Assembly: GCF_030767025.1 (NCBI RefSeq)
Contig: NZ_JASITE010000021.1
Span: 1-64,000, forward strand
DNA from: Nocardia sp. CC227C
GTDB taxonomy: Bacteria; Actinomycetota; Actinomycetes; Mycobacteriales; Mycobacteriaceae
Direction of reading: 5' to 3'
DNA length: 64,000 bases
A program made the translations under genes and the position numbers. Below the pieces are notes generated by a model. It was given only the letters and a program-made list of their open reading frames with translations, had not been told where the DNA came from and did not search any database. How positions within the stretch are numbered: position 1 is the stretch's first letter; every line of letters starts with the position of its first letter. Shown one piece after another: positions 18,510 to 26,243 of the stretch.

Positions 18510-19163
18510 GTGCCACGCGACGGCAAACGAATCAAGGGCACCGCGGACCAGCGCGCCGAAGCACGCGAACGGCTGCGGTCCGAACTGCTCGCGGCGGCCC
18601 GCGAGCTCGCACGCGAGGCCGACGGCTACGACAGCGTGACCGTGCGCTCGGTCGCCGACCGGGTCGGCTACACGGTGCCGATCGTCTACCAGTTCTTCGC
18701 CGGCAAACGCGCCCTGCTGGTCGAACTGGTGGACGTGGGATTCACCGAGCTCGCGCACCGGCTCGGCCGCGCACGCTGCCCGGACATCCAGCAGACCCAG
18801 GGCGGCCCCCTGCTCGCGGTGGCCGTGGCCTACTGGGAGTTCGCCCTCGACGACCCGCACCTGTACCGGCTCATGCACAGCCTGCCCGACGTGCCGTTCG
18901 GCACGCCCGACGCGCCGGAATCGGCCCGCGCCTGCTTCGAGATCCTGCGTGAGACCGCCGCCGCGGGCATCCCCCACCTCTGCGCCAACACCCACGACGC
19001 CGACGCCGGCGCGGATCTGCTCTGGGCGCACCTGCACGGCCTGGTCAGCCTGGTGCTCGACGGCCGGGTCAAGGGCGGCGCCGAGCGCGGCCGCGAACTG
19101 CTGGTCGACCTGACCCGCTGGCTCAACCTGCCGGAGCGGTACGCGGATCCCACAGCCGGGTGA
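18510..19163 (+). CDS. TetR-family transcriptional regulator
   Basis: 217 aa. N-terminal TetR helix-turn-helix at about residues 20-68: LRSELLAAARELAREADGYD, then SVTVRSVADRVGYTVPIVYQFFAGKRALL. The C-terminal ligand domain resembles the TetR_C WHG type (LYRLMHSLPD, LLWAHLHGLVSLVLDGR). The GTG at 18510 is chosen because GAGGAG lies about 8 bases upstream; a TTG 30 bases earlier opens the same frame without a good site. Its 3' end overlaps the 3' end of the next, opposite TetR gene by 41 bases. Likely represses the divergent SDR-GMC operon and itself. Confidence 0.9.
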   Translation: MPRDGKRIKGTADQRAEARERLRSELLAAARELAREADGYDSVTVRSVADRVGYTVPIVYQFFAGKRALLVELVDVGFTELAHRLGRARCPDIQQTQGGPLLAVAVAYWEFALDDPHLYRLMHSLPDVPFGTPDAPESARACFEILRETAAAGIPHLCANTHDADAGADLLWAHLHGLVSLVLDGRVKGGAERGRELLVDLTRWLNLPERYADPTAG

Positions 19164-19725
19164 AGCGGTCCAGCAGCACGCCCAGGTGCAGTCCCTGGGC
19201 ATCGGTGCGCAGCCGCTGACTGCGCGCCAGCGTGACCAGTCCGTGCAGCGCCGCCCAGAACACCTCGGTATCGGACTCGGCGTCGTCCTCCCCCGCCAAT
19301 TCCGCGACGACGGAACGTAATTCACCGAATGCGCGGCGCAACGGCTCCGGCGTCTCCGCACTCCCGAACGCCAGGTCCGTGGTCCGCACGAACATGGCGT
19401 CGTACAGCGCGCGCTGCCGCAGACCGAAGTCCACGTAGGCATGGGCGACTGCCCGCAACCGCTCCTCCGGCCGATCGGCGCCGCCCCGGGCCGCGCGCAA
19501 TCCCTCCGCCAGATCGGCGAAGCCCTGCACGGCCACGGCCTGCACGATGGCCTCCATGCTGGGGAAGTGGCTGTACAGCACGGGTTGGCTGTACTCGATG
19601 CAGTCCGCGAGCCGGCGCGAGGTGACCGCGCCCCACCCTTCGTCCTCGGCGAGTTGGCGCGCCGTATCGATGATCAGCTGCCGTCGGCTCGCCCGCTCCC
19701 GTTCCCGCCGCTCCCTAACCGTCAT
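19123..19725 (-). CDS. TetR-family transcriptional regulator
   Basis: 200 aa. HTH at residues about 10-57: RRQLIIDTARQLAEDEGWGAVTSRRLADCIEYSQPVLYSHFPS. The C-terminal domain again looks like the WHG type (LYDAMFVRTTDLAF, FWAALHGLVTLARSQRL). The ATG at 19725 lies in front of a promoter region shared with the divergent DUF1772 gene, where a perfect GACTTGT/ACAAGTC dyad sits. Converges on and overlaps the other TetR gene by 41 bases, so full-length transcripts of the two would be antisense over their ends. Confidence 0.9.
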   Translation of the reverse strand: MTVRERRERERASRRQLIIDTARQLAEDEGWGAVTSRRLADCIEYSQPVLYSHFPSMEAIVQAVAVQGFADLAEGLRAARGGADRPEERLRAVAHAYVDFGLRQRALYDAMFVRTTDLAFGSAETPEPLRRAFGELRSVVAELAGEDDAESDTEVFWAALHGLVTLARSQRLRTDAQGLHLGVLLDRFTRLWDPRTAPAG

Positions 19726-19768
19726 ACCCGCATCCTATCGGTAGCAATCAACTCTAGCGTCGCCTCTA

Positions 19769-19789
19769 GACTTGTCATTGACACAAGTC
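19769..19789. promoter_or_regulatory. Perfect 7-7-7 dyad, probable TetR operator
   Basis: GACTTGT, seven bases, then ACAAGTC: a perfect inverted repeat between the TetR gene (minus, start 19725) and the DUF1772 gene (plus, start 19847). A TTGACA hexamer (19778-19783) overlaps it and TATCAT follows at 19791-19796, though only 7 bases apart. AGCAAT and ATTGCT at about 19743 and 19795 form a wider second dyad. Confidence 0.55.
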
Positions 19790-19846
19790 CTATCATTGCT
19801 AGCAGTCAGATCCGTACTAGAACGATGTTCAGATGAGGGAGCCGTC

Positions 19847-20317
19847 GTGGCACATCAGGTGCTGGCCGGAATAGCCGTTCTCACCGTCGGGGTCATCTAC
19901 GGAACCGATGTGTTCTGCGCACTGGTGCAGCGCTCGGCCATGGCCCGGGTCGACGACCGAGTACTCACCGCCGCAATGGGTTACATCCATCTCTACGGCG
20001 ATCGCCGTCTCAAGTTCCCGGGTGCGATCGGGCTGCTGGCCACCATCGCCACCGCGGTGACCGCCGTCCTCACCGGCGCGGGCGCCGTCTCCATCGCGGC
20101 CGGGTGCACGGCCGTGGCCGCCCTCGTGGTGTGGTTCGTCATCTACGGGCGGATCAGCGCACCGGTCAACGCCGCGCTGACCGCGGCCGCCGAAGCCGGC
20201 AGCACACCGCCCGACGCCCGCGCCCTCCAGCGGACCTGGGATTCCGTCATCAACCCGCGCTCGGCGCTACAGGGCATCGCCCTGGCCGGACTGTTCATCA
20301 GTGCGGTCACTGCCTGA
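19847..20317 (+). CDS. DUF1772-family (anthrone oxygenase-like) membrane protein
   Basis: 156 aa. Four hydrophobic segments are visible: VLAGIAVLTVGVIYGTDVFC, IGLLATIATAVTAVLTGAGA, IAAGCTAVAALVVWFVIYGR and the C-terminal GIALAGLFISAVTA. Conserved features are YGTDVF, the GYIHLYGDRRLKFPG loop and RALQRTWDSVINPRS. It is a clear homologue of the protein at 23561-24034 (shared GTD, GDRRL, WDSVIN, PVN). DUF1772 proteins are sometimes named anthrone oxygenase-like, but function is unproved. The GTG at 19847 has GAGGGAG 7 bases upstream; an earlier in-frame start at 19772 would lie inside the operator. First gene of a run of redox enzymes. Confidence 0.8.
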   Translation: MAHQVLAGIAVLTVGVIYGTDVFCALVQRSAMARVDDRVLTAAMGYIHLYGDRRLKFPGAIGLLATIATAVTAVLTGAGAVSIAAGCTAVAALVVWFVIYGRISAPVNAALTAAAEAGSTPPDARALQRTWDSVINPRSALQGIALAGLFISAVTA

Positions 20318-20379
20318 CGACAACGACTCCGGAGAACGAAACCTCCTGAGCCACAACGAATCAGTAGGAGCAGACACCG

Positions 20380-21372
20380 ATGCGAACAACCGCGCTGGGC
20401 AACCAGGGACTCACCGTCTCCGCTCTCGGCCTCGGCTGCATGGGCATGAGCGTCGCCTACGGGCGGGCCGACGAGACCGAGAGCATCGCCACCATCCGGC
20501 AGGCGCTCGACAGCGGCATCACCATGCTCGACACCGCCGATATGTACGGCCCGCACCACAACGAGTCACTGATCGCCAAGGCGATCGCCGGGCGGCGCGC
20601 GGACGTGACGCTGGCCTCGAAGTTCGGCAACGAGATCGACCGGGACGGCAATCTCACCTGGCAGATCAACGGCCACCCCGACTACCTGCGCCGGTGCATC
20701 GAGGGCTCGCTGACCCGGCTCGGCACCGACCACCTCGACCTCTACTACCAGCACCGTGTGGACCCCCGGGTGCCGACCGAGGAGACCTTCGGTGCGCTGG
20801 CCGAACTGGTGCACGCGGGCAAGGTCCGCTACCTGGGTATCTCCGAGGCCAGCCCCGACACCATCCGACGCGCGCACGCGGTCCATCCACTCACCGCCGT
20901 GCAGACCGAGTTCTCCCTGTTCACCAGGGATGTCGAGGACAACGGCGTGCTGGCCACGGTCCGCGAACTCGGTATCGGCTTCGTCGCCTACAGCCCGCTC
21001 GGGCGCGGCTTCCTCTCCGGCGACATCCGCAGCCTCGACGATCTGGCCGACGACGACTTCCGCCGCATATCCCCGCGCTTCCAGGGGGAGAACTTCGCCA
21101 TGAACCTCGCCGTGGTCGACAAGGTGCGCGAACTCGCGGCCGAGAAGGGCATCACTCCAGCGCAATTGGCGCTGGCCTGGGTGCTCGCGCAGGGCACGGA
21201 CATCGTCGCCATCCCGGGCACCACCACGCGCGCGCACCTCGCGCAGAACATCGCCGCCGCCGACATCGTCCTGGAGCCCGCCGAACTGGCGGCCATCGAA
21301 CGACTGGCGCCCAAGGGCGGCGCCGCCGGGGACCGCTACCCCGCGCCTGCCATGGCGCAACTCGATCTCTGA
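20380..21372 (+). CDS. Aldo/keto reductase
   Basis: 330 aa TIM-barrel NADPH oxidoreductase. LGLGCMGMSVAYG at the N-terminus, catalytic Asp in MLDTADMYGPHHNE with Tyr in MYG, Lys in LASKFGNE, His in YYQHRVDPRVP, and the C-terminal cofactor segment IPGTTTRAHLAQNIAAADI. This is the class that reduces aldehydes and ketones. ATG 20380 with AGGAG 8 bases upstream. Separated by 28 bases from the carotenoid oxygenase gene, likely the same operon. Its partner substrate could be an aldehyde released by that oxygenase, but this is inference. Confidence 0.92.
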   Translation: MRTTALGNQGLTVSALGLGCMGMSVAYGRADETESIATIRQALDSGITMLDTADMYGPHHNESLIAKAIAGRRADVTLASKFGNEIDRDGNLTWQINGHPDYLRRCIEGSLTRLGTDHLDLYYQHRVDPRVPTEETFGALAELVHAGKVRYLGISEASPDTIRRAHAVHPLTAVQTEFSLFTRDVEDNGVLATVRELGIGFVAYSPLGRGFLSGDIRSLDDLADDDFRRISPRFQGENFAMNLAVVDKVRELAAEKGITPAQLALAWVLAQGTDIVAIPGTTTRAHLAQNIAAADIVLEPAELAAIERLAPKGGAAGDRYPAPAMAQLDL

Positions 21373-21400
21373 CACCCCCTGTCCCGGAAAGGGATCGGCC

Positions 21401-22834
21401 ATGAACAACCCCTATCTCGAAGGAAACTTCGCCCCCGTCACCGCGGAGCTCACGGTCACCGAACTCGAGGTGACCGGCACCATTCCCGATCACCTCGACG
21501 GCCGCTACGTGCGCAACGGCCCCAATCCCGTGTCCGAGCTGGACCCCGAGACCTACCACTGGTTCATGGGCGACGGCATGGTGCACGGGGTCCGACTGCG
21601 CGACGGTCGCGCGCAGTGGTACCGCAACCGGCGCGTCCGCACCGCGCCGCCGGGCGCGCCGCAGCACCGCGCCGGCATCGAACTGCTCGGCGCGAACACC
21701 AATGTCATCCAGCACGGCGGGCGCACCCTCGCGCTCATCGAGGGCGGCATGGCCAACTACGAACTCGACGAGGAACTGAATACGCTGGGCGCGTGCGATT
21801 TCGACGGCACCCTCCCGGGTGGTTACACCGCACACCCCAAGGTGGATCCGAAAACCGGTGAGCTGCACGCCGTCACGCACTTCTTCGGCCGCGGGGACAT
21901 CGTGCAGTACTCGGTAGTGGACGTCGGCGGCCGAGCCCGACGCATCGTCGACATCCCCGTCCGCGGCGTGCCCATGATGCACGACTTCTCGCTGACCGAG
22001 AACTACGTGGTGCTCTACGACCTGCCGGTGACCTTCGATCCGCACCACGCGGCCGCCATGGTCATGCCCGCGCCGCTGCGCTACCCGACAGCGCTGCTGC
22101 TGTCGGCACTGATCGGCCGGGTGCGGGTGCCGGACCCGGTCACCGCCATGATCGGCGCGCGGATGCGCCCCAACGACCGGCTCCCCGCCCGCTGGAATCC
22201 CGCGCACCCGGCACGGGTGGGGCTGCTGCCGCGCGAGAGCGGCCCCGAAACGATCCGCTGGTTCGACGTGGCGCCCTGCTATGTCTTCCACCCGCTCAAC
22301 GCCTACGAGGACGGCGACACGGTGGTACTCGACGTGGTGCGGCACCCGCGCATGTTCGTGACCGATCGCAACGGCCCCGACGAGGGAGCCACCACCCTGG
22401 ACCGCTGGGTGGTCGACACGGCGGCGGGCACGGTACGCGAATCCCGGCTCGACGACCGCTCCCAGGAATTCCCGCGCATCGACGAGCGACTGGTCGGCCG
22501 CCGGCACCGCTACGGCTACACCATGGCCGCCACCGGCGGCGGGGCACCCGCGGGCGCGCTCTACAAACATGACCTCGAACGCGGCACCACCATCGTGAAG
22601 GAGCTCGGAAAAGGCCGCCAAGGCAGTGAATTCGTCTTCGTGCCCACCGCACCCGACGCCGACGAGGACGACGGCGTGTTGATGGGCTACTCCTACGACG
22701 CCGCGAGCGATCGCAGCTCCCTGCTGATCCTCGACGCCCGCACCATGGAGACGGCGGCCACCGTCGCGCTGCCCGCGCGGGTGCCCAACGGCTTCCACGG
22801 CAACTGGCTGCCCACCGAGACGAGCCGCCCGTGA
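21401..22834 (+). CDS. Carotenoid cleavage oxygenase family protein
   Basis: 477 aa. Iron(II) dioxygenase of the RPE65/CCO family that cleaves polyene or stilbene-type double bonds. RYVRNGPNP, HWFMGDGMVHG, the His-containing blades GGYTAHPKVD and HAVTHFF, PMMHDFSLTENYVV, CYVFHPLNAYEDGD and the C-terminal PNGFHGNW supply the four His iron ligands expected of the family. ATG 21401. Its last bases overlap the O-methyltransferase start (GTGA). A double-bond-cleaving enzyme near a synthase predicted to make conjugated double bonds is suggestive, but a conventional carotenoid or lignostilbene substrate is equally possible. Confidence 0.9.
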   Translation: MNNPYLEGNFAPVTAELTVTELEVTGTIPDHLDGRYVRNGPNPVSELDPETYHWFMGDGMVHGVRLRDGRAQWYRNRRVRTAPPGAPQHRAGIELLGANTNVIQHGGRTLALIEGGMANYELDEELNTLGACDFDGTLPGGYTAHPKVDPKTGELHAVTHFFGRGDIVQYSVVDVGGRARRIVDIPVRGVPMMHDFSLTENYVVLYDLPVTFDPHHAAAMVMPAPLRYPTALLLSALIGRVRVPDPVTAMIGARMRPNDRLPARWNPAHPARVGLLPRESGPETIRWFDVAPCYVFHPLNAYEDGDTVVLDVVRHPRMFVTDRNGPDEGATTLDRWVVDTAAGTVRESRLDDRSQEFPRIDERLVGRRHRYGYTMAATGGGAPAGALYKHDLERGTTIVKELGKGRQGSEFVFVPTAPDADEDDGVLMGYSYDAASDRSSLLILDARTMETAATVALPARVPNGFHGNWLPTETSRP

Positions 22835-23481
22835 AGACCGTGCGCATGACCGAGGAACTGATGGCCTATGTCACCGGGCACACCTCGCTCTACGACGATG
22901 CGCAGCGACGCCTGGTGGCGGAGACCGAGCGGCTCGGCGGAGCGGCGATCATGCAGGTGGCTCCGGACCAGGGCGCGTTCCTGACCCTGATCACCCAGCT
23001 CATCCGGGCCCGCCGGGTGGTCGAGGTCGGCACGTTCACCGGCTATTCCGCACTGTGCATGGCACGCGGGCTGCCTGCCGACGGCCGTCTGATCACCTGC
23101 GAGATAAATCCGGACTGGGTGCCCACCGCCACTGCCGCCTGGGAGCGCGCCGGGGTCGCCGACCGGATCGAACTGCGGCTGGGTCCGGCCCTCGACACGC
23201 TCCGGGACCTCGATCCGGATTTCGCCATCGACCTCGCCTTCATCGACGCCGACAAGTCCGGTTACATCGCCTACTACGAGGAGTTGGTGCCCCGGATGCG
23301 GCCGGGCGGGGTGATTCTCGCCGACAACGTGCTGTGGTTCGGCACGGTGGCCGTTCCGCCGTTCGACGAATCCGCGGAGCTGATCCGGGAATTCAACGCA
23401 CACGTGCTCGCCGATCCGCGGGTGGACTCGGTGGTGCTCACCATCGGCGACGGGGTCAATCTCATCCGCCGCAAGTCCTGA
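22831..23481 (+). CDS. SAM-dependent O-methyltransferase, catechol/caffeoyl-CoA type
   Basis: 216 aa. MQVAPDQGAFL, VVEVGTFTGYSALCMARGL (SAM motif I), LITCEINPDW, IDLAFIDADKSGYIAYYEE (metal-binding Asp region) and VILADNVLWFG are all signatures of the class I cation-dependent catechol O-methyltransferase family. The GTG start at 22831 overlaps the upstream stop (GTGA). A strong terminator follows at 23497-23529, so it ends the AKR-oxygenase-methyltransferase unit. It would use SAM, and the metK/adoK pair of this window would then be relevant, although the distance is 20 kb. Confidence 0.92.
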   Translation: MKTVRMTEELMAYVTGHTSLYDDAQRRLVAETERLGGAAIMQVAPDQGAFLTLITQLIRARRVVEVGTFTGYSALCMARGLPADGRLITCEINPDWVPTATAAWERAGVADRIELRLGPALDTLRDLDPDFAIDLAFIDADKSGYIAYYEELVPRMRPGGVILADNVLWFGTVAVPPFDESAELIREFNAHVLADPRVDSVVLTIGDGVNLIRRKS

Positions 23482-23496
23482 CCACCGTCCCGCTCG

Positions 23497-23529
23497 AAGC
23501 GCCCGGCCGGCTGATCCGGCCGGGCGCTT
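23497..23529. terminator. Strong bidirectional hairpin terminator
   Basis: Perfect 14-base arms AAGCGCCCGGCCGG and CCGGCCGGGCGCTT around a CTGAT loop, in the gap between the converging O-methyltransferase and DUF1772 genes. Confidence 0.8.
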
Positions 23530-23560
23530 CGTCGTTCGCGGGCGGTGGACCCGATACCCC

Positions 23561-24034
23561 TCAGGGCAGGAACAGCTGCGCGCACAACGCGGTCAGCGCC
23601 ACGACCTGGATGCCGACCCGCAGATTGATCACGCTGTCCCAGCGCGCCTGCAATTCCCGCGCCCGCTCCAGTGTCCGCCCGTCCAGCGCCGCCGCGCTGA
23701 ATGCCTCGTTCACCGGTTTGGCCACGCGCAGGTAGATCACCATCCACACGGCCAGCATGGCGACCGCGATCCCGCCCGCGACGGCGGCCTCGGCACGCCC
23801 GGCGGCGATGCTGGCCGCCAGCGCGACCGCGGCGGCGGCCATGCCGAATCCGCCCGGAATCGGGAGTCTGCGGTCGCCGTAGTAGTGCACGTAGCCCACC
23901 AGGTGGGTCAACGCGCGCTCGTCGAGGTGCCGCAAGGACGTCCGCCACACCACGGCGGCGAAGGTATCGGTGCCGTACGTCACGGCGCATCCGATGACGG
24001 CCAATGTCGCGGCCACATAGCTGAGGGTGTGCAC
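23561..24034 (-). CDS. DUF1772-family membrane protein, second copy
   Basis: 157 aa with four hydrophobic segments and the same landmarks as the copy at 19847-20317: YGTDTFAAVVWR, GYVHYYGDRRLPIPGGFG, VWMVIYLRVAKPVNEAF and ARELQARWDSVINLRVG. The GTG start at 24034 has GGGAG 6 bases upstream. Identity to the first copy is moderate, so this is an old duplication or two separate acquisitions. Transcribed divergently from the FAD monooxygenase gene, 211 bases away. Function unproved. Confidence 0.8.
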   Translation of the reverse strand: MHTLSYVAATLAVIGCAVTYGTDTFAAVVWRTSLRHLDERALTHLVGYVHYYGDRRLPIPGGFGMAAAAVALAASIAAGRAEAAVAGGIAVAMLAVWMVIYLRVAKPVNEAFSAAALDGRTLERARELQARWDSVINLRVGIQVVALTALCAQLFLP

Positions 24035-24245
24035 GATTGTCTCCCGGGGGTGCGAAAATTCTTCGGAGTGCGGCGAATACGCATCACCGCAGCACGATTG
24101 TGGGGTCGCGACCTGTCACGGAGCTGGACCGAAAACAACGTGGAGTCGGCCCCGGTCAGCTCGAATCATGCTGTGCTCGAGGTTCTTTCCGGCCGCACGC
24201 GGGATCCTGGAGCCGTCATTCCGCAGTGGCGACAGGAGTTCGACC

Positions 24246-25472
24246 ATGACCAGAGGGATCCGACGGGCCCTCATCGCCGGGGGCGGCATCGGCGGCCTGT
24301 CGGCCGCGCTCGCGCTGCGCCGCCACGGCATCGAGACGACGGTCTTCGAAAGCGCCACCCGGCTGCGCGACGGCGGTGCCGGGCTGCACATCTGGACCAA
24401 CGGCATGATCGGGCTGGACTGCCTCGGCGTCGCCGACCGAGTGCTCGATATCGCCCCGGCGCAACGGGTGTGCGAGTTCCGCACGCATCGCGACCGGCGG
24501 CTGGGTGCGTGGCCGGTCGGCCGCTTCCCGCGCCGCTACGGTTTGCCCACGGTGGCCATCGGCCGCTCGGATCTGCACGCGATCCTACGCGACGCGCTGT
24601 CGGACACCGAGATCCGGACCGGCGCGGAGGTCGCCGGCTTCAGCCGGGACGACACCGGGGTGACCGTCGAATTCACCGACGGCCGCACCGAGCGCGGCGA
24701 TGTGCTGATCGGCGCCGACGGCGTCCACTCCGCGGTGCGGCGGAAGCTGGTCGGTGACCGTCCGCCACGGTTCACGGGATACGTCGCCTGGCGCGGCACC
24801 GCCGCGGTGGGACCGGATGTGGTTCCACCCGGCACCTTTCGCGCCTACTTCGGCCACGGCACCCGCTTCACCTACTACGACACCGCGCCCGGCCGCACCT
24901 ACTGGATGAGCGTCGCGAATGGCGCTCCCGGAGGCCGCGACGAGGACGACCCGACCACGAAACTGATACGCCGCCATCGAGATTGGCCGGACCCCGTCGC
25001 CCGCCTGGTGGCCGCCACCCCGGCCGGGGACATCCTGCGCCACGATGTGGTCGACCGGCCGCCGCTGCGCCGGTGGGGCGAGGGCCGGGTGAGCCTGCTC
25101 GGCGACGCCGCCCATCCCATCACCTTCAATATCGGTCAGGGCGCATGCCAGGCCATCGAGGACGCTCTGGTCCTCGCCGAGCGGCTGGCCGATGCGACCG
25201 ACGCCGTGGCGGCACTGCGCGCCTACGAGCGCGAACGGATCCCGCGCACCGCCGCCATGCAGCGGCTGGCCTGGCGGATCGGACGGATGGGCGCGTGGGA
25301 GCACCCGCTGGCCATCCGGGCGCGCGAGGAGTTCATGGCGGCCGGATGGGATCTGTTCGCGTTCCGCGCCGCCGAACAGGACCAGGTCGCCTACGCCCTG
25401 CGCTACCCCCCGGTGCACGCCCACACCCACGAACCCTCGGCACACCACGACACTCGACAGGAGCTGCAATGA
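24246..25472 (+). CDS. FAD-dependent monooxygenase (aromatic hydroxylase type)
   Basis: 408 aa class A flavoprotein. Dinucleotide-binding GGGIGG at residues 12-17, VLIGADGVHSAVRRKLVG (DG motif), and GRVSLLGDAAHPITFNIGQG (GD motif) identify a PHBH-type monooxygenase that hydroxylates aromatic or polyketide substrates with NAD(P)H and oxygen. ATG 24246 has AGGAG 7-8 bases upstream; the frame is open further upstream to 24027 but without the Rossmann start. The stop overlaps the methyltransferase start (ATGA), so hydroxylation and methylation may act in sequence. Confidence 0.92.
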   Translation: MTRGIRRALIAGGGIGGLSAALALRRHGIETTVFESATRLRDGGAGLHIWTNGMIGLDCLGVADRVLDIAPAQRVCEFRTHRDRRLGAWPVGRFPRRYGLPTVAIGRSDLHAILRDALSDTEIRTGAEVAGFSRDDTGVTVEFTDGRTERGDVLIGADGVHSAVRRKLVGDRPPRFTGYVAWRGTAAVGPDVVPPGTFRAYFGHGTRFTYYDTAPGRTYWMSVANGAPGGRDEDDPTTKLIRRHRDWPDPVARLVAATPAGDILRHDVVDRPPLRRWGEGRVSLLGDAAHPITFNIGQGACQAIEDALVLAERLADATDAVAALRAYERERIPRTAAMQRLAWRIGRMGAWEHPLAIRAREEFMAAGWDLFAFRAAEQDQVAYALRYPPVHAHTHEPSAHHDTRQELQ

Positions 25473-26179
25473 CCGACAGCCTGAAATCCGACCCGCACTT
25501 CTTCTCGGCGTGGGCGGACAGCTGGTGGGACACCGACTCCAAGATGAATCCGCTGAAGTCGTTCAATCCGCTCCGCTTCGCGTACTTCGATCCCTACGCC
25601 GCCGACGGTTGGGAGGGGGTGCGGGTTCTCGATGTCGGCTGCGGCGGCGGCTACACCACCGAGTTCCTGCACGCCCGCGGTTCGGTGGTCTCGGGCGTGG
25701 ACGTCTCGCCCAAACTGGTCGCGGCCGCGCGGCGACACGCCGAGCAGACCGGCAAGGACATCGACTACCGGGTGGGCGCGGCCGAGGCACTGCCCTTCGA
25801 CGACGCCGCCTTCGACATCGTCACCTGCGTCGACGTCCTCGAGCACGTGCAGAGCCCGCGAGCGGCGGTGGCCGAGATCCATCGGGTGCTGCGGCCCGGC
25901 GGCCTGTTCATGTACGACACCATCAATCGGACGTTCATGTCGCGCGTCATGATGATCTGGCTGCCGGAACGGGTGCTGGGCATCGTGCCCAAGGGCGCGC
26001 ACGACTGGAACGACTTCATCACCCCGGCCGAGATGAACGCCCATCTGACCTCGGCCGGGTTCACCCCGATCGGCGCGGCCAAGGGCATCGCCATCCGCGG
26101 GCAGAACAAGGACGGCAGCCTGAAGGCCAAGCTCACCTCCGATATCTCCTCGCTGTACCTGGGCGTCGCCCGCAGGTAG
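25469..26179 (+). CDS. UbiG-like SAM-dependent methyltransferase
   Basis: 236 aa. HFFSAWADSWWDTDSKMNPL at the N-terminus is typical of UbiG (3-demethylubiquinone O-methyltransferase) proteins. SAM motif I is VLDVGCGGGYTTEFL, followed by SGVDVSPKLVAAARRHAE, VTCVDVLEHV and VLRPGGLFMYDTINRT. Actinobacteria use menaquinone, so an O-methyltransferase of this type beside a monooxygenase more likely acts on a secondary metabolite. The start overlaps the monooxygenase stop (ATGA). Followed by a strong terminator at 26185-26223. Confidence 0.9.
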   Translation: MTDSLKSDPHFFSAWADSWWDTDSKMNPLKSFNPLRFAYFDPYAADGWEGVRVLDVGCGGGYTTEFLHARGSVVSGVDVSPKLVAAARRHAEQTGKDIDYRVGAAEALPFDDAAFDIVTCVDVLEHVQSPRAAVAEIHRVLRPGGLFMYDTINRTFMSRVMMIWLPERVLGIVPKGAHDWNDFITPAEMNAHLTSAGFTPIGAAKGIAIRGQNKDGSLKAKLTSDISSLYLGVARR

Positions 26180-26184
26180 CGCCC

Positions 26185-26223
26185 GCGCGACCGCCGGTGC
26201 CGTCGCGGCACCGGCGGTCGCGC
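26185..26223. terminator. Strong bidirectional hairpin terminator
   Basis: Perfect 18-base arms, GCGCGACCGCCGGTGCCG and its complement, with a TCG loop, between the converging methyltransferase and SnoaL-like genes. Confidence 0.8.
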
Positions 26224-26243
26224 ACGTTCGGACCGAGCGTGGC

